From contig BJGT01000001.1 of NCBI GenBank assembly GCA_014190675.1, positions 41,109 through 105,108 on the forward strand: 64,000 nucleotides of DNA, given 5' to 3'. This DNA is from Comamonadaceae bacterium. Lineage in GTDB: Bacteria > Pseudomonadota > Gammaproteobacteria > Burkholderiales > Burkholderiaceae_C. Positions 29,116 to 37,902 of this stretch are shown here, piece by piece (the stretch's first letter is position 1; each line of letters opens with the position of its first letter). Position numbers and translations under genes: made by a program. A model generated the notes under the pieces. It did no database searches. It saw nothing but the letters and a program-made list of their open reading frames with translations, and was not told where the DNA came from.

Positions 29116-30630
29116 ATGCCCACCCCACATCGTCTTGCAGCCATTGATCTTGGCTCGAACAGCTTTCGTCTGGAAATCGGGCAGGTTGAGCAGGGCGTTT
29201 TTCAACGAACTGAGTACCTCAAGGAGACCGTGCGCCAGGGCAACGGCCTGGACGAGGATAGAAACCTGACAACCCAGGCCATGCAGCGCGGCTGGGACTG
29301 CTTAGCACGGTTTGGCGAGCGATTGGCCGGTTTTAAAAGCCATGAGGTCCGTGCGGTAGCCACACAAACCTTGCGCGAGGCGCGTAATCGGGACGAGTTT
29401 TTGCGTCGCGGGGTAGCCATGCTCGGATTCCCCATTGATGTGATTTCCGGCCGCGAGGAAGCTCGCCTGATTTACCAGGGGGTGAGCCAGGCGCTGCCAC
29501 CGAGTGATGATCGACGCCTGGTGGTCGATATTGGCGGGCGTTCGACGGAGATTGTGTTGGGGCGTGGCCGCATGCCCAGCCGCATGGAGTCATGCCGGGT
29601 CGGTAGCATCACCTGGTCGAACCGCTACTTTGCGGATCAAGATTTTTCCAAAGGGGCTTTTCAGCGGGCTGAAGTCGCCGCCAAGGCGGTACTCGACGAA
29701 GTGACCAATGCCTACCCTCGAGAGAGTTGGGATGTCGCCTATGGATCAGCGGGCACGGTTGGTGCGGTGGCTGATGTTCTGGCAGCGGCCGGCTGGCCGG
29801 CAGATTCCATCACACCATCGGGCTTGGACTGGCTGGTCGAGAAGCTCATCAGCGTCCAGAGCGCTGAGCGGCTCCGTTTGCCTGGCTTGAAGGACGACCG
29901 GCGCGCATTGATTGGGGGAGGTTTAAGTATTTTGCGAGCGGTTTTCGAGCTGCTGCAAATTGATCGCATGGTGCTCAACCCTGGTGGGCTCCGACATGGT
30001 CTGTTGGCCGAATTGATGGGGCAGGCACCTGAGCAGTCAGACTTGCGCTCCAGATCAGTGGCGCGACTGGCTGTTAAATTTGGCGCGGAGTCGGCCCAAA
30101 GCCAGCGGGTTGGCCGAGTTGCTCGCAATTTTTTGAACGCCTTGGTGGTCTGCAATCCACCAAGCGAAGCCCTGGCGACCGAGCGCCTGCAAAGAAAGCT
30201 CAATTGGGCAGCCGATTTGCACGAAATTGGCAGCCATATTTCACACACCGATTACCACAAGCACGGCGCCTATATTTTGGACAACGCTGACGCGATGGGC
30301 TTCACCCAGTCTGAGTTGCACAGGCTCAGCCTGCTGGTTTTGGGGCACCGGGGAAAACTTCGCAAGCTGGGGGCAGATTTCACTGACACAGCTTTTATAT
30401 TCCAGTTGCTTTCCCTGAGGCTGGCTGTCATCCTGTGCCATGCCCGAAACGACCCTGTGACGGACGGGCTGCTGCTGTCGACATCCGGCAATGCTGACCA
30501 ATGCATTTCTCTGCATTACGCGCAGGCTTGGGGCATCGCTTTCCCGCAATCTTTGCACCTGCTGCAAGAAGAGGTGATCGCCTGGCAAAAAACTCCATGG
30601 GCCTTGCAATTGAATGAAGGAAATCCTTAA
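29116..30630 (+). CDS. ppx: Exopolyphosphatase (Ppx/GppA family)
   Basis: This 504-residue enzyme removes terminal phosphates from polyphosphate (GppA members act on pppGpp). The actin-like phosphate-1 motif AAIDLGSNSFRLEIG is at the N-terminus, with RAVATQTLREARN and the second glycine-rich loop LVVDIGGRSTEIVLG. A C-terminal HD-like region (HEIGSHISHTDYHKHGAYILDN) is present. It lies 81 bases after ppk2, probably in one Pho-regulated unit, pairing polyphosphate synthesis or use with breakdown. Confidence 0.94.
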   Translation: MPTPHRLAAIDLGSNSFRLEIGQVEQGVFQRTEYLKETVRQGNGLDEDRNLTTQAMQRGWDCLARFGERLAGFKSHEVRAVATQTLREARNRDEFLRRGVAMLGFPIDVISGREEARLIYQGVSQALPPSDDRRLVVDIGGRSTEIVLGRGRMPSRMESCRVGSITWSNRYFADQDFSKGAFQRAEVAAKAVLDEVTNAYPRESWDVAYGSAGTVGAVADVLAAAGWPADSITPSGLDWLVEKLISVQSAERLRLPGLKDDRRALIGGGLSILRAVFELLQIDRMVLNPGGLRHGLLAELMGQAPEQSDLRSRSVARLAVKFGAESAQSQRVGRVARNFLNALVVCNPPSEALATERLQRKLNWAADLHEIGSHISHTDYHKHGAYILDNADAMGFTQSELHRLSLLVLGHRGKLRKLGADFTDTAFIFQLLSLRLAVILCHARNDPVTDGLLLSTSGNADQCISLHYAQAWGIAFPQSLHLLQEEVIAWQKTPWALQLNEGNP

Positions 30631-30663
30631 AAAATTGAGTTAAACCGAAATTTTCCATGAGGC

Positions 30664-30683
30664 GAACCTACGGTTCTGTTTGG
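30664..30683 (+). terminator. Small hairpin after ppx (weak terminator candidate)
   Basis: GAACC-TAC-GGTTC followed by TGTTT. It is short, with an imperfect T-tract, so termination strength is doubtful. Confidence 0.3.
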
Positions 30684-30710
30684 GTGTCAGCGGCGCATTG
30701 ACGGTCAGTT

Positions 30711-30747
30711 TTAACAGGGCATTGATAAATGGTATAAACTGTATAAA
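30711..30747 (+). promoter_or_regulatory. Candidate promoter with doubled TATAAA for the Lys/Ala-rich protein gene
   Basis: TTAACA (30711-30716), 16 bases, TATAAA (30733-30738) is a plausible sigma70 pair. GTATAAA recurs nine bases on (second TATAAA at 30742-30747), giving two possible -10 boxes. The stretch is AT-rich against a GC-rich background. A strong Shine-Dalgarno (AAGGAG) follows. Confidence 0.5.
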
Positions 30748-30769
30748 TCGTTTTTTAAGGAGCTGTTAC

Positions 30770-31222
30770 ATGGTCACTGTCAAATCATTGCCGTCGAAAA
30801 AAATTGCCGCCACCCCTGCTACGGCGAAGCCAAAAGTCGCTGTCAGCCGGCCAGTTACCGCGGCATCCGCCAAATCTGTACTGCGCGTAAAAACCGGCAC
30901 CGCCCCCAAGCCAGTTGTTACCGCAGCCAAAAATTTAGTGTCCGCTGCCAAAGCGCCAATTGAAGCAGCCGGCACCAAGCCAGTAAAGCTCAAAAAACCA
31001 AAGCTCGTGCGAGACAGCTTTACCATGCCGAAATTAGAGTACAACGTGCTCGACGAACTCAAACAACGGGCGATAAAGCTGCTCTGCCCAGCTAAAAAAA
31101 GTGAGATCATGCGCGCTGGTATCAAGGCGCTTGCTTCCATGCCAGACAATGTTTTTTTGACCGCGCTGAAGGCGGTGCCAGCAATCAAAACCGGCCGGCC
31201 CAGCAAGGGAGATACCGACTGA
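30770..31222 (+). CDS. Lysine/alanine/proline-rich basic protein with conserved C-terminal domain (unknown function)
   Basis: I choose ATG 30770, eight bases after AAGGAG; the longer ORF has no ribosome site. The 150-residue protein has a basic, low-complexity N-terminal half (repeated K, A, P, V, almost no acidic residues) like histone H1/AlgP-type tails, and a C-terminal helical segment (MPKLEYNVLDELKQRAIKLL...KSEIMRAGIKALASM) that looks like a short DNA-binding or ribbon-helix-helix-like module. Similar proteins occur in other Burkholderiales as hypothetical proteins, as I recall them. Position beside ppk2-ppx makes DNA or polyphosphate binding conceivable; that is speculation. Confidence 0.75.
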   Translation: MVTVKSLPSKKIAATPATAKPKVAVSRPVTAASAKSVLRVKTGTAPKPVVTAAKNLVSAAKAPIEAAGTKPVKLKKPKLVRDSFTMPKLEYNVLDELKQRAIKLLCPAKKSEIMRAGIKALASMPDNVFLTALKAVPAIKTGRPSKGDTD

Positions 31223-31240
31223 GCCCCCCCCGGCGGGGCC
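31223..31240. terminator. GC-rich hairpin between convergent genes
   Basis: GCCCC pairs with GGGGC directly after the stop of the basic-protein gene, in the 39-base gap before the sixA stop. There is no T-tract, so intrinsic termination is uncertain. Confidence 0.35.
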
Positions 31241-31261
31241 AGAGCTGTACTCGGCTGGATG

Positions 31262-31723
31262 CTAGAGTATTTCCGGGCTTTGCACTGTCACCAAAAAGGT
31301 TTTGGGCAGCGCATCCCGTTCCCGATAACGCAGCCACCAGACTGCGCCTTTTCTCACCGTCCAGTCCTGCGATTCAATGCCCAGCAAATGGGCGACAGTT
31401 TGCCCAAGGACCGGTTGATGGCCCACGATCAGCACAGCGCCTTTGGCATTTGGCCACTGCGCCACTTCAAGCAGTTGCGCCACACTGGCCTCGACGGCGA
31501 GTTCCGGTTTGATCTTGTATTTGCGGCCCAATGCCATGGCAGTCTGCTCAGCCCTGAGCGCCGGACTGACCAGCACCTTGGCGCCATCAGGCAGATGACG
31601 GTCCAGCCAGCTGGCCATTTTTGCAGCCTGTTTTTCGCCCCTCGGGGTCAGGGCACGGGATGGATCGTGGCAACCTTCAACCCATTCTTGGGCCTCTGCG
31701 TGGCGCCATAGAACCAGGTCCAT
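31262..31723 (-). CDS. sixA: Phosphohistidine phosphatase SixA
   Basis: Histidine-phosphatase superfamily member of 153 residues, starting MDLVLWRHAEAQ, where RHA is the catalytic RHG-type motif. ALTPRGEKQAAKMASWL and the second histidine block VLIVGHQPVLGQ complete the active site. SixA removes phosphate from histidines, for example on phosphorelay or PTS-Ntr proteins. A small ORF lies five bases upstream on the same strand. Confidence 0.92.
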   Translation of the reverse strand: MDLVLWRHAEAQEWVEGCHDPSRALTPRGEKQAAKMASWLDRHLPDGAKVLVSPALRAEQTAMALGRKYKIKPELAVEASVAQLLEVAQWPNAKGAVLIVGHQPVLGQTVAHLLGIESQDWTVRKGAVWWLRYRERDALPKTFLVTVQSPEIL

Positions 31724-31727
31724 TGCC

Positions 31728-31901
31728 TTAGCGTTCTGCCGTCAGCAGCGCCTCAAGGACCCAGATCGATTGCTCGGGGGGCTCTTGTCGGGAGAAGGCT
31801 AGGAACTCTTCCTGCCAAACCCCAATACTTTTATGCTGGTCTTGCAAAGTTGCCTGGCCGTGCTGCAGCTGCCAAGGCTTCTGATAAAAAATTGCAACCA
31901 T
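31728..31901 (-). CDS. Small hypothetical protein upstream of sixA
   Basis: A 57-residue frame starting MVAIFYQKPWQLQHGQATLQ and ending EALLTAER. ATG 31901 is the only convincing methionine; the ORF track extends it to 126 residues, but the added part contains Cys/Arg-rich non-protein-like sequence. A purine-rich stretch (GGAAAAGGGTGGG) precedes the start. The five-base spacing to sixA suggests co-transcription. I do not recognise a family; it is soluble and rich in Gln, Glu and Trp. Confidence 0.5.
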   Translation of the reverse strand: MVAIFYQKPWQLQHGQATLQDQHKSIGVWQEEFLAFSRQEPPEQSIWVLEALLTAER

Positions 31902-32013
31902 GTGACAGCCCACCCTTTTCCTTGACAGAGAAAGGCTTATTGTTCGGCGACACTGTGTAGGTTTGATGAAAGTTTGGAGATTCGGGCCCCGTGGGTCTGG
32001 GTCATGCGCCTGC

Positions 32014-32541
32014 TCAACGGGGGGCTTCATCTGGCAGCCACATTTGCAGAAATTGTGCACTACCCATCGCAGGGTCCAGTTGGTAATTCTTGAACCCGAC
32101 GCGCTCATAAAGCTTGATTGCGCCCAGATTACCCTGGAGGACTTCGAGGGTTAATTTGCACGCACCACGGGCTCGGGCCAGTGAGACGACCAAGGCGAGC
32201 ATTTTCTCGGCTACCCGCTGACCCCGGTAGTCTGGCAGCACCACCACATCGTGCACATTCACCAGTGCTTGGCAGGCGAAGGTTGAAAAACCTTCGATGC
32301 AGTTGACCAGGCCAATCGGCTCGGCCGAGTCTTGGTCCTCTTGACCAGAGAACGCCAAGACACTGAAAGCCTGGGGCCGTTCAGCCAAAGCCGACACCAG
32401 GTGAGCACGGGCGAATGCGCTGAGCCCCAGGCTACCACCCATGGGATCACGGGCATAGGCGTCAAGCAGCTCGACCAAGGCCTGGGCATGCCGAGGGTTG
32501 GCGTAATCAGCCTGCAAAATGTGCACTCGCTGCAGCGCCAT
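32014..32541 (-). CDS. GNAT family N-acetyltransferase
   Basis: A 175-residue acetyl-CoA-dependent acyltransferase. The acetyl-CoA loop region reads VHDVVVLPDYRGQRVAEKML (R/Q-x-x-G/A pattern), followed by LEVLQGNLGAIKLYERVGFKNYQL, the typical C-terminal GNAT strand-helix. The substrate is unknown. Its start overlaps the glmM stop by one base (TGATG), so it is co-transcribed with glmM. Confidence 0.88.
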   Translation of the reverse strand: MALQRVHILQADYANPRHAQALVELLDAYARDPMGGSLGLSAFARAHLVSALAERPQAFSVLAFSGQEDQDSAEPIGLVNCIEGFSTFACQALVNVHDVVVLPDYRGQRVAEKMLALVVSLARARGACKLTLEVLQGNLGAIKLYERVGFKNYQLDPAMGSAQFLQMWLPDEAPR

Positions 32542-33878
32542 CAGGCGGCCACGCCAATCGTTCGAGCAATGCGCTGCGCCCAGTCCTGGGCCTGGGCTGC
32601 GTCGCGCGCCTCAACCATCACCCGTACCAGTGGCTCAGTACCACTGGCACGAATGAGAAGCCTGCCCTGCCCTGCCAATTCAGCCTGTACAGCCTGTGTT
32701 GCTGCGGCCAGCCCGGCACTGGCCTGCCAGTCTTGTCCGGGCTTGAGGCGCACATTGAGTAGGGTCTGCGGAAAAAGCGCAACCGAAGCCAATAACTCGG
32801 CCATGGTTTTGCCGCTACGCACACAGGCTTGCAACACTTGTAGTGCCGAGATCAAACCATCTCCCGTGCTGTGCTTGTCGAGCATGAGCAAATGGCCAGA
32901 GCCTTCTCCGCCGAGCAGCCATTGGTGTTGCTGCAAGGCCTCGAGCACATGGCGGTCGCCCACCTTGGCGCGCACAAACTGAACACCACGGGCCTGCAGC
33001 GCCAGCTCGACACCCATGTTGCTCATCACGGTGCCCACCGCCCCGGGTACAGATTGGCCGCTGCTCAGCCGAGCGTCAACCATCAGGTAAAGCAACTCAT
33101 CGCCGTTATACAGCCGCCCCTGCGCATCGACCAACTGCAGGCGATCAGCATCGCCATCTAGCGCCACACCGTAGTCAGCCCGGTGCAGCGCAACGGCCTG
33201 CACCAAGGCCTGCGGGTGCGTGGCTCCGACCCCATGGTTGATGTTCATCCCGTCAGGCTGGCATCCAATGGCAATGACTTCAGCACCCAGTTCATGGAAA
33301 ACCTTGGGCGCAATGTTGTATGCCGCGCCATGGGCGCTGTCCACCACGATTTTCAGACCCTTAAGGGACAGCTCACTGGCAAAGGTGCTTTTGCAAAACT
33401 CAATGTAACGTCCGGCAGCATCATCCAGACGGCGGGTCTTGCCCAGGCTAGCTGAATCTGCCCACATCGGAGCCTGCTCCAGCTTAGTCTCCACCTCCTG
33501 CTCCCAGGCATCCGACAGCTTGCTGCCCTGGGCACTGAAGAATTTAATGCCGTTGTCCTCGAAACCATTGTGGCTGGCGCTGATCACGACGCCCAAGCTG
33601 GCCCGCTGAGACCGGGTCAAATAGGCCACGCCGGGCGTAGGCAGCGGGCCGAGTAAAACCACGTCAACGCCGGCCGAATTAAAGCCGCTCTCCAACGCAC
33701 TTTCCAGCATATAGCCTGAAATACGGGTGTCCTTGCCAATCAGAACGCTGGGGCGAGCCTCATGCTGCTTGAGCACACGACCGACCGAGTGGGCCAGTCG
33801 CAAAATAAAGTCAGGGGTAATGGGCGGCGTACCGACGACGCCGCGAATGCCATCAGTACCAAAATAAGTTCGACTCAT
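32541..33878 (-). CDS. glmM: Phosphoglucosamine mutase
   Basis: Converts glucosamine-6-phosphate to glucosamine-1-phosphate for UDP-GlcNAc, needed for peptidoglycan and lipid A. The 445-residue protein has FGTDGIRG at the N-terminus, the phosphoserine loop [17 protein letters not shown] (Ser102), the metal loop DGDADRL and the phosphate-binding [14 protein letters not shown]. It sits in the conserved ftsH-folP-glmM order. Confidence 0.98.
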   Translation of the reverse strand: MSRTYFGTDGIRGVVGTPPITPDFILRLAHSVGRVLKQHEARPSVLIGKDTRISGYMLESALESGFNSAGVDVVLLGPLPTPGVAYLTRSQRASLGVVISASHNGFEDNGIKFFSAQGSKLSDAWEQEVETKLEQAPMWADSASLGKTRRLDDAAGRYIEFCKSTFASELSLKGLKIVVDSAHGAAYNIAPKVFHELGAEVIAIGCQPDGMNINHGVGATHPQALVQAVALHRADYGVALDGDADRLQLVDAQGRLYNGDELLYLMVDARLSSGQSVPGAVGTVMSNMGVELALQARGVQFVRAKVGDRHVLEALQQHQWLLGGEGSGHLLMLDKHSTGDGLISALQVLQACVRSGKTMAELLASVALFPQTLLNVRLKPGQDWQASAGLAAATQAVQAELAGQGRLLIRASGTEPLVRVMVEARDAAQAQDWAQRIARTIGVAA

Positions 33879-33917
33879 GAATCTTCTGAATTGTGTGACG
33901 AGAGGGATGAGATAGGG

Positions 33918-34787
33918 TCATTTTATGGCGCTGAGAACCTTGAGCGCCTGCACAGTCTCCCGCACATCATGCACACGCACGATGGCCGCCCCGCGCTCGA
34001 CAGCCAGCAGGGCCGCGGCCACGCTCGCCAACATGCGTGGGTGCGGCGTATCGGTGCCGGCCACCGAAGGCAAATCCAGTGAGCTTGCCAAAGATCGCTT
34101 GCGCGACCATCCCGCGAGCAAGGGATAGCCCCCATTCAGCAGAGTTTGTTGCTGCGCAAGCAGTGAGAAATTTTGTTCTGCGGTTTTACCGAAACCTATG
34201 CCCGGATCGAGCACGATGCGCGCTTTGGCAACGCCCCGCTGGGTTAAGGCCAGCGCCCTTTGGGACAGAAAACTTAACACCTGGGCGAGTACCTCGCCCT
34301 CCATGGGGCTGACTTGCATGGTTTGCGGCTCGCGGTGCATGTGCATCAGGCACACGCCGCAATTTGGGTGAGCCGCCACAACCGCCAAGCCAGAGAGCGC
34401 TGCTGTAGACGGTTCGGGATCAAGCCAGCGCAGCGCCCAGATGTCATTGATGATGTCGGCGCCCATGTCAAGGGCCACCTGCATCACCTCTGGCTTGTAG
34501 GTGTCCACCGAAACGGGTACCCCCAGCTGCAGTGCCCCCTGCAGCACTGGCAGCAAGCGACTGAGCTCCTCTTGCGCCGACAGCGGCTGGGCACCCGGAC
34601 GGGTGGACTCGGCGCCCAAGTCAAGCAGATCTGCGCCCTGGCTCAGGAGTTGCTCGCAACGCCCCAGCGCGGCAGAGGCATCAAGGTACCGGCCGCCATC
34701 TGTGAACGAGTCTGGCGTGATGTTGACAATGCCCATCACCCGGGGACTGCCCAGGTCTATGCGATAGCGACTGGTCTGCCAAAACAT
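33918..34787 (-). CDS. folP: Dihydropteroate synthase
   Basis: Condenses p-aminobenzoate with hydroxymethyl-dihydropterin pyrophosphate in folate synthesis; the sulfonamide target. The 289-residue TIM barrel shows MGIVNITPDSFTDGGRY, DLGAESTRPGA, VSVDTYKPEV, DPGIGFGKT and the C-terminal VRVHDVRETVQAL. Complete, and 39 bases upstream of glmM. Confidence 0.97.
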   Translation of the reverse strand: MFWQTSRYRIDLGSPRVMGIVNITPDSFTDGGRYLDASAALGRCEQLLSQGADLLDLGAESTRPGAQPLSAQEELSRLLPVLQGALQLGVPVSVDTYKPEVMQVALDMGADIINDIWALRWLDPEPSTAALSGLAVVAAHPNCGVCLMHMHREPQTMQVSPMEGEVLAQVLSFLSQRALALTQRGVAKARIVLDPGIGFGKTAEQNFSLLAQQQTLLNGGYPLLAGWSRKRSLASSLDLPSVAGTDTPHPRMLASVAAALLAVERGAAIVRVHDVRETVQALKVLSAIK

Positions 34788-34997
34788 TTGTCTAAAAGAA
34801 GCTCACGAAGTCTGCCATCACCCAATTGGCCCGGTTTGCCTGCTACTGGTCGTACCCCGAGCCAGAAATACCGTAACCGGCACATGTCTCGCTGCTGCTA
34901 CCGTTGCGCATGCCCTTCCTGACTGTGGCTACGGTTTGCACTTGAGCCCGAGCGCGAATTAACCGCTTTCAATTTGTCTCGGAAACTCGTTGTCACA

Positions 34998-35031
34998 GCG
35001 CCAGGGGTTGAACTGACCCCTGCTCTGGCGC
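34998..35031. terminator. Strong hairpin downstream of ftsH
   Basis: CAGGGGT pairs with ACCCCTG around TGAACTG, flanked by GCGC on both sides. It starts about 25 bases after the ftsH stop. A second pairing (GCGCCAG/CTGGCGC) competes with part of it. No T-tract follows, so it may protect the ftsH 3' end or cause partial termination before folP. The rest of the 268-base ftsH-folP spacer shows nothing else I can name. Confidence 0.5.
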
Positions 35032-35055
35032 CGGCTGGTGTCTGGTCACTCGGCC

Positions 35056-36975
35056 TCAGGCCACCGTTGGTGCGGGGTCTGGCTTGACGCTCGGTGCGCT
35101 GCCACCGCTGCTGTCGCTGCCCGAGGAGGGGGTGCGAGGCGTCCAATCCTTGGGTGGGCGCGGCTCCCTGCTGGCCATGATGTCATCGAGTTGGTCGCTG
35201 TCTATGGTTTCCCACTCCAGCAGGGCCTTGGCCATGGCATGCATCTTGTCGCTGTTGTCCTCAATGAGCTTGCGCGCCAAGCTGTACTGCTGGTCAATGA
35301 TACGGCGCACCTCGGCATCCACCTTTTGCATGGTTTGCTCGCTCATATTGGTCGTTTTTGTGACTGAGCGGCCCAAAAACACCTCGCCCTCGTTCTCTGC
35401 GTAAACCATAGGCCCAAGCGCATCGGTCATCCCGTAACGGGTCACCATGTCACGGGCGATTTGGGTGGCCCGCTCGAAATCGTTGCTGGCGCCAGTGGTC
35501 ATTTGCTTCATGAAAACTTCTTCGGCAATACGCCCCCCAAACAACATACTGATCTGGTGCAGCATGTACTCGCTGTCGTAGCTGTAGCGGTCCTGGGCCG
35601 GCAGGCTCATGGTCACACCCAAAGCGCGGCCGCGCGGAATCACGGTCACCTTGTGCACCGGGTCGCACTTGGCGAGCAATTTGCCTATCAGGGCATGGCC
35701 AGACTCGTGGTAAGCAGTGTTCCTGCGCTCGGACTCGGGCATGACCATGCTTTTGCGCTCGGGGCCCATCAGGATTTTGTCTTTTGCCTTTTCAAAGTCC
35801 TGCATTTCCACCGTACGGGCATTGCGGCGCGCTGCCATCAGAGCAGCCTCATTGCACAAATTTGCCAGATCAGCGCCCGACATGCCCGGGGTACCCCGAG
35901 CGATGATGCCGGCATTGACATCCTGCCCCAGTGGTACCTTTCTCATGTGCACATTCAAAATCTGCTCCCTGCCACGGATATCGGGCAGGGTGACATAAAC
36001 CTGGCGATCGAACCGACCAGGGCGCAGCAGGGCAGAGTCCAAAATGTCTGGCCGGTTGGTGGCTGCAACCACAATCACGCCCACATTGGTTTCAAAGCCG
36101 TCCATCTCGACGAGCATTTGGTTGAGGGTTTGCTCGCGTTCGTCATTACCGCCGCCCAAGCCGGCACCTCGCTGTCGTCCGACTGCATCAATTTCATCAA
36201 TGAAGATGATGCAGGGCGCGTTTTTCTTGGCGTTGTCAAACATGTCTCGAACCCGGGCGGCTCCGACTCCGACGAACATTTCAACGAAGTCAGACCCCGA
36301 GATAGAGAAAAACGGCACCTTGGCCTCACCGGCGATGCCCTTGGCCAATAGGGTTTTGCCAGTGCCAGGCGGCCCAACCAGCAACAAACCGCGCGGAATA
36401 CGACCACCCAGCTTTTGGAATTTTTGCGGGTCTTTGAGAAAATCAACCACTTCCTTCACTTCTTCTTTGGCCTCATCACAACCCGCGACATCAGCAAAGG
36501 TGACCTGGTTGGTGTTTTCATCCATCATGCGAGCCTTGCTTTTGCCAAAGCTGAAGGCCCCGCCTTTTCCGCCCCCCTGCATCTGCCGCATGAAATAGAC
36601 CCAAACCCCGATCAGGAGCAGCATGGGGCCCCAGCTCACCAGCAGGGTCATGAGCAGAGAGCCTTCTTCGCGGGGTTTGACATCGAATTTGACGCCATTG
36701 GCAATCAGGTCCCCGACCAGGCCACGGTCCAAGTAGGTGGCCGTGGTTCTGACTTTTCGGTCGTCATTGGTAACAGCCAAAATTTCAGTGCCGCCTTGAC
36801 CTTCTTGGATTACCGCACTCTTGATGCGCTTGCCCCGAACCTCTTCCAAAAAGTCAGAGTAGCCCAGGTTTCCGGCACCGGATGCGCTGCGGGTATCGAA
36901 CTGCTTGAAGACAGTAAACAATACCAGTGCGATCACAAGCCAGACTGCGATTTTCGAAAACCACGGATTGTTCAA
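35056..36975 (-). CDS. ftsH: ATP-dependent zinc metalloprotease FtsH
   Basis: Membrane-anchored AAA+ protease that degrades misfolded membrane proteins, sigma32 and LpxC. The 639-residue protein starts at TTG ([22 protein letters not shown]), the family N-terminus, with GGAG seven bases before it. Two membrane segments flank a periplasmic domain; Walker A GPPGTGKT, second region of homology and zinc motif HESGH follow. The C-terminus is Pro/Ser-rich. A sigma32-like site lies upstream. LpxC control links it to the lipid A genes later in the window. Confidence 0.98.
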   Translation of the reverse strand: MNNPWFSKIAVWLVIALVLFTVFKQFDTRSASGAGNLGYSDFLEEVRGKRIKSAVIQEGQGGTEILAVTNDDRKVRTTATYLDRGLVGDLIANGVKFDVKPREEGSLLMTLLVSWGPMLLLIGVWVYFMRQMQGGGKGGAFSFGKSKARMMDENTNQVTFADVAGCDEAKEEVKEVVDFLKDPQKFQKLGGRIPRGLLLVGPPGTGKTLLAKGIAGEAKVPFFSISGSDFVEMFVGVGAARVRDMFDNAKKNAPCIIFIDEIDAVGRQRGAGLGGGNDEREQTLNQMLVEMDGFETNVGVIVVAATNRPDILDSALLRPGRFDRQVYVTLPDIRGREQILNVHMRKVPLGQDVNAGIIARGTPGMSGADLANLCNEAALMAARRNARTVEMQDFEKAKDKILMGPERKSMVMPESERRNTAYHESGHALIGKLLAKCDPVHKVTVIPRGRALGVTMSLPAQDRYSYDSEYMLHQISMLFGGRIAEEVFMKQMTTGASNDFERATQIARDMVTRYGMTDALGPMVYAENEGEVFLGRSVTKTTNMSEQTMQKVDAEVRRIIDQQYSLARKLIEDNSDKMHAMAKALLEWETIDSDQLDDIMASREPRPPKDWTPRTPSSGSDSSGGSAPSVKPDPAPTVA

Positions 36976-37014
36976 GCGGAGCTCCAGTTAGGACATGAAT
37001 GTCATGCTTCGACA

Positions 37015-37043
37015 CATCTTGGCCTTATTTTAGTGTTTTCAAG
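37015..37043 (-). promoter_or_regulatory. Sigma32-like (heat-shock) promoter candidate for ftsH
   Basis: On the minus strand CTTGAAA, the sigma32 -35 consensus, is followed after 14 bases by CCAAGATG, a partial match to the CCCCAT-type -10. It lies about 40-70 bases before the ftsH TTG. The match is good for the -35 and weak for the -10. Confidence 0.45.
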
Positions 37044-37085
37044 ATGCCTCGGGCTTAGCCCTACTTCCCCAAGCCCTTAGCAATC

Positions 37086-37114
37086 ATCACCTCCGACCAC
37101 CTCCAACCACCTTA
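37086..37114 (-). other. GG-repeat tract in the rlmE-ftsH spacer
   Basis: The minus strand reads GGTGGTTGGAGGTGGTCGG and on, seven GG pairs separated by 1-2 bases. This composition can form a two-tier G-quadruplex. The plus strand is correspondingly C-rich. It may simply be a purine-rich spacer. Confidence 0.35.
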
Positions 37115-37205
37115 GCCCGCCTCGCCTGCCCTGAACCCTCTACCCAACCAAAACGCCCATTTAGACCCTGGGCATCAGCCAGGACGGTTACCGGTCTGTC
37201 TTACA

Positions 37206-37874
37206 TCAAGGCCTGAGCAGGCCTCGCCCAACCAAAAAGGTTTCCGAAGAGCGGCCGCGGGAGGCCTGCGGCTTGATCGGCTTGACCACCTCAAAGGTCT
37301 GCTTAAAGCGGGCCAGCAGGCCGCTGTAGGCGCCACCATGGAACACTTTGGCGACCAATGCCCCCTGCGGTTTGAGCTCCCTGGCGGCAAATTCGAGCGC
37401 CAGTTCCACCAAATGCTCGATGCGCGCCGAGTCGGCCGACTCGATTCCCGACAAATTGGGTGCCATGTCGGACAGCACCAGGTCTGCCTTGACCCCCTGC
37501 AGCTCCAGCGTGAGGCGCTGAAGAACTGCATCATCGCGAAAATCACCTTGTAAAAATAGCACCCCTTCCACGGCGACCATGGGCAGGATATCTAGCGCCA
37601 AGATGCGGCCGCGGGCTGGGCCGAGCTCAGCCGCGACGACCACTCTGGGGGACAGCTTGCGCTGAACATACTGACTCCAGGCCCCCGGTGCCGAGCCGAG
37701 GTCAATCACCAGATCACCTGGCTTAATCAGCCTCAAGGTTTCGTCAATTTCCTGTAACTTGTAAGCGGCTCTGGAGCGGTAGCCTTCTTTTTGCGCTAAT
37801 TTGACATAGGCGTCGTTGACATGCTGATTCAACCAGGCCCGGTTGACTTTGCTGCTTTTGTTGCTGTTTTTCAT
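37206..37874 (-). CDS. rlmE: 23S rRNA 2'-O-ribose U2552 methyltransferase RlmE
   Basis: Also called RrmJ/FtsJ; methylates the A-loop of 23S rRNA late in 50S assembly. ATG 37874 (MKNSNKSSKVNRAWLNQHV) gives 222 residues; the ORF track's 10 extra residues overlap the yhbY start. SAM motif VIDLGSAPGAWSQYV, DMAPNLSG and VAKVFHGG supply the K-D-K-E catalytic set. It precedes ftsH by 230 bases, as in E. coli, and is divergent from yhbY with only 28 bases between starts. Confidence 0.96.
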   Translation of the reverse strand: MKNSNKSSKVNRAWLNQHVNDAYVKLAQKEGYRSRAAYKLQEIDETLRLIKPGDLVIDLGSAPGAWSQYVQRKLSPRVVVAAELGPARGRILALDILPMVAVEGVLFLQGDFRDDAVLQRLTLELQGVKADLVLSDMAPNLSGIESADSARIEHLVELALEFAARELKPQGALVAKVFHGGAYSGLLARFKQTFEVVKPIKPQASRGRSSETFLVGRGLLRP

Positions 37875-37896
37875 TTTTTTGGGGGTCACCGATAAT
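37868..37896 (+). promoter_or_regulatory. Candidate yhbY promoter overlapping the rlmE start
   Basis: TTTTCA, 17 bases, GATAAT on the plus strand. The -10 ends 6 bases before the yhbY ATG, so transcription would begin at or near the start codon, predicting a leaderless mRNA. The -35 lies inside the first codons of rlmE on the other strand. Confidence 0.45.
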
Positions 37897-37902
37897 ACCG
37901 CC

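Noticed and set aside
31262-31711. 150-residue plus-strand ORF over sixA
   Set aside because: Antisense to sixA, whose catalytic motifs are intact.
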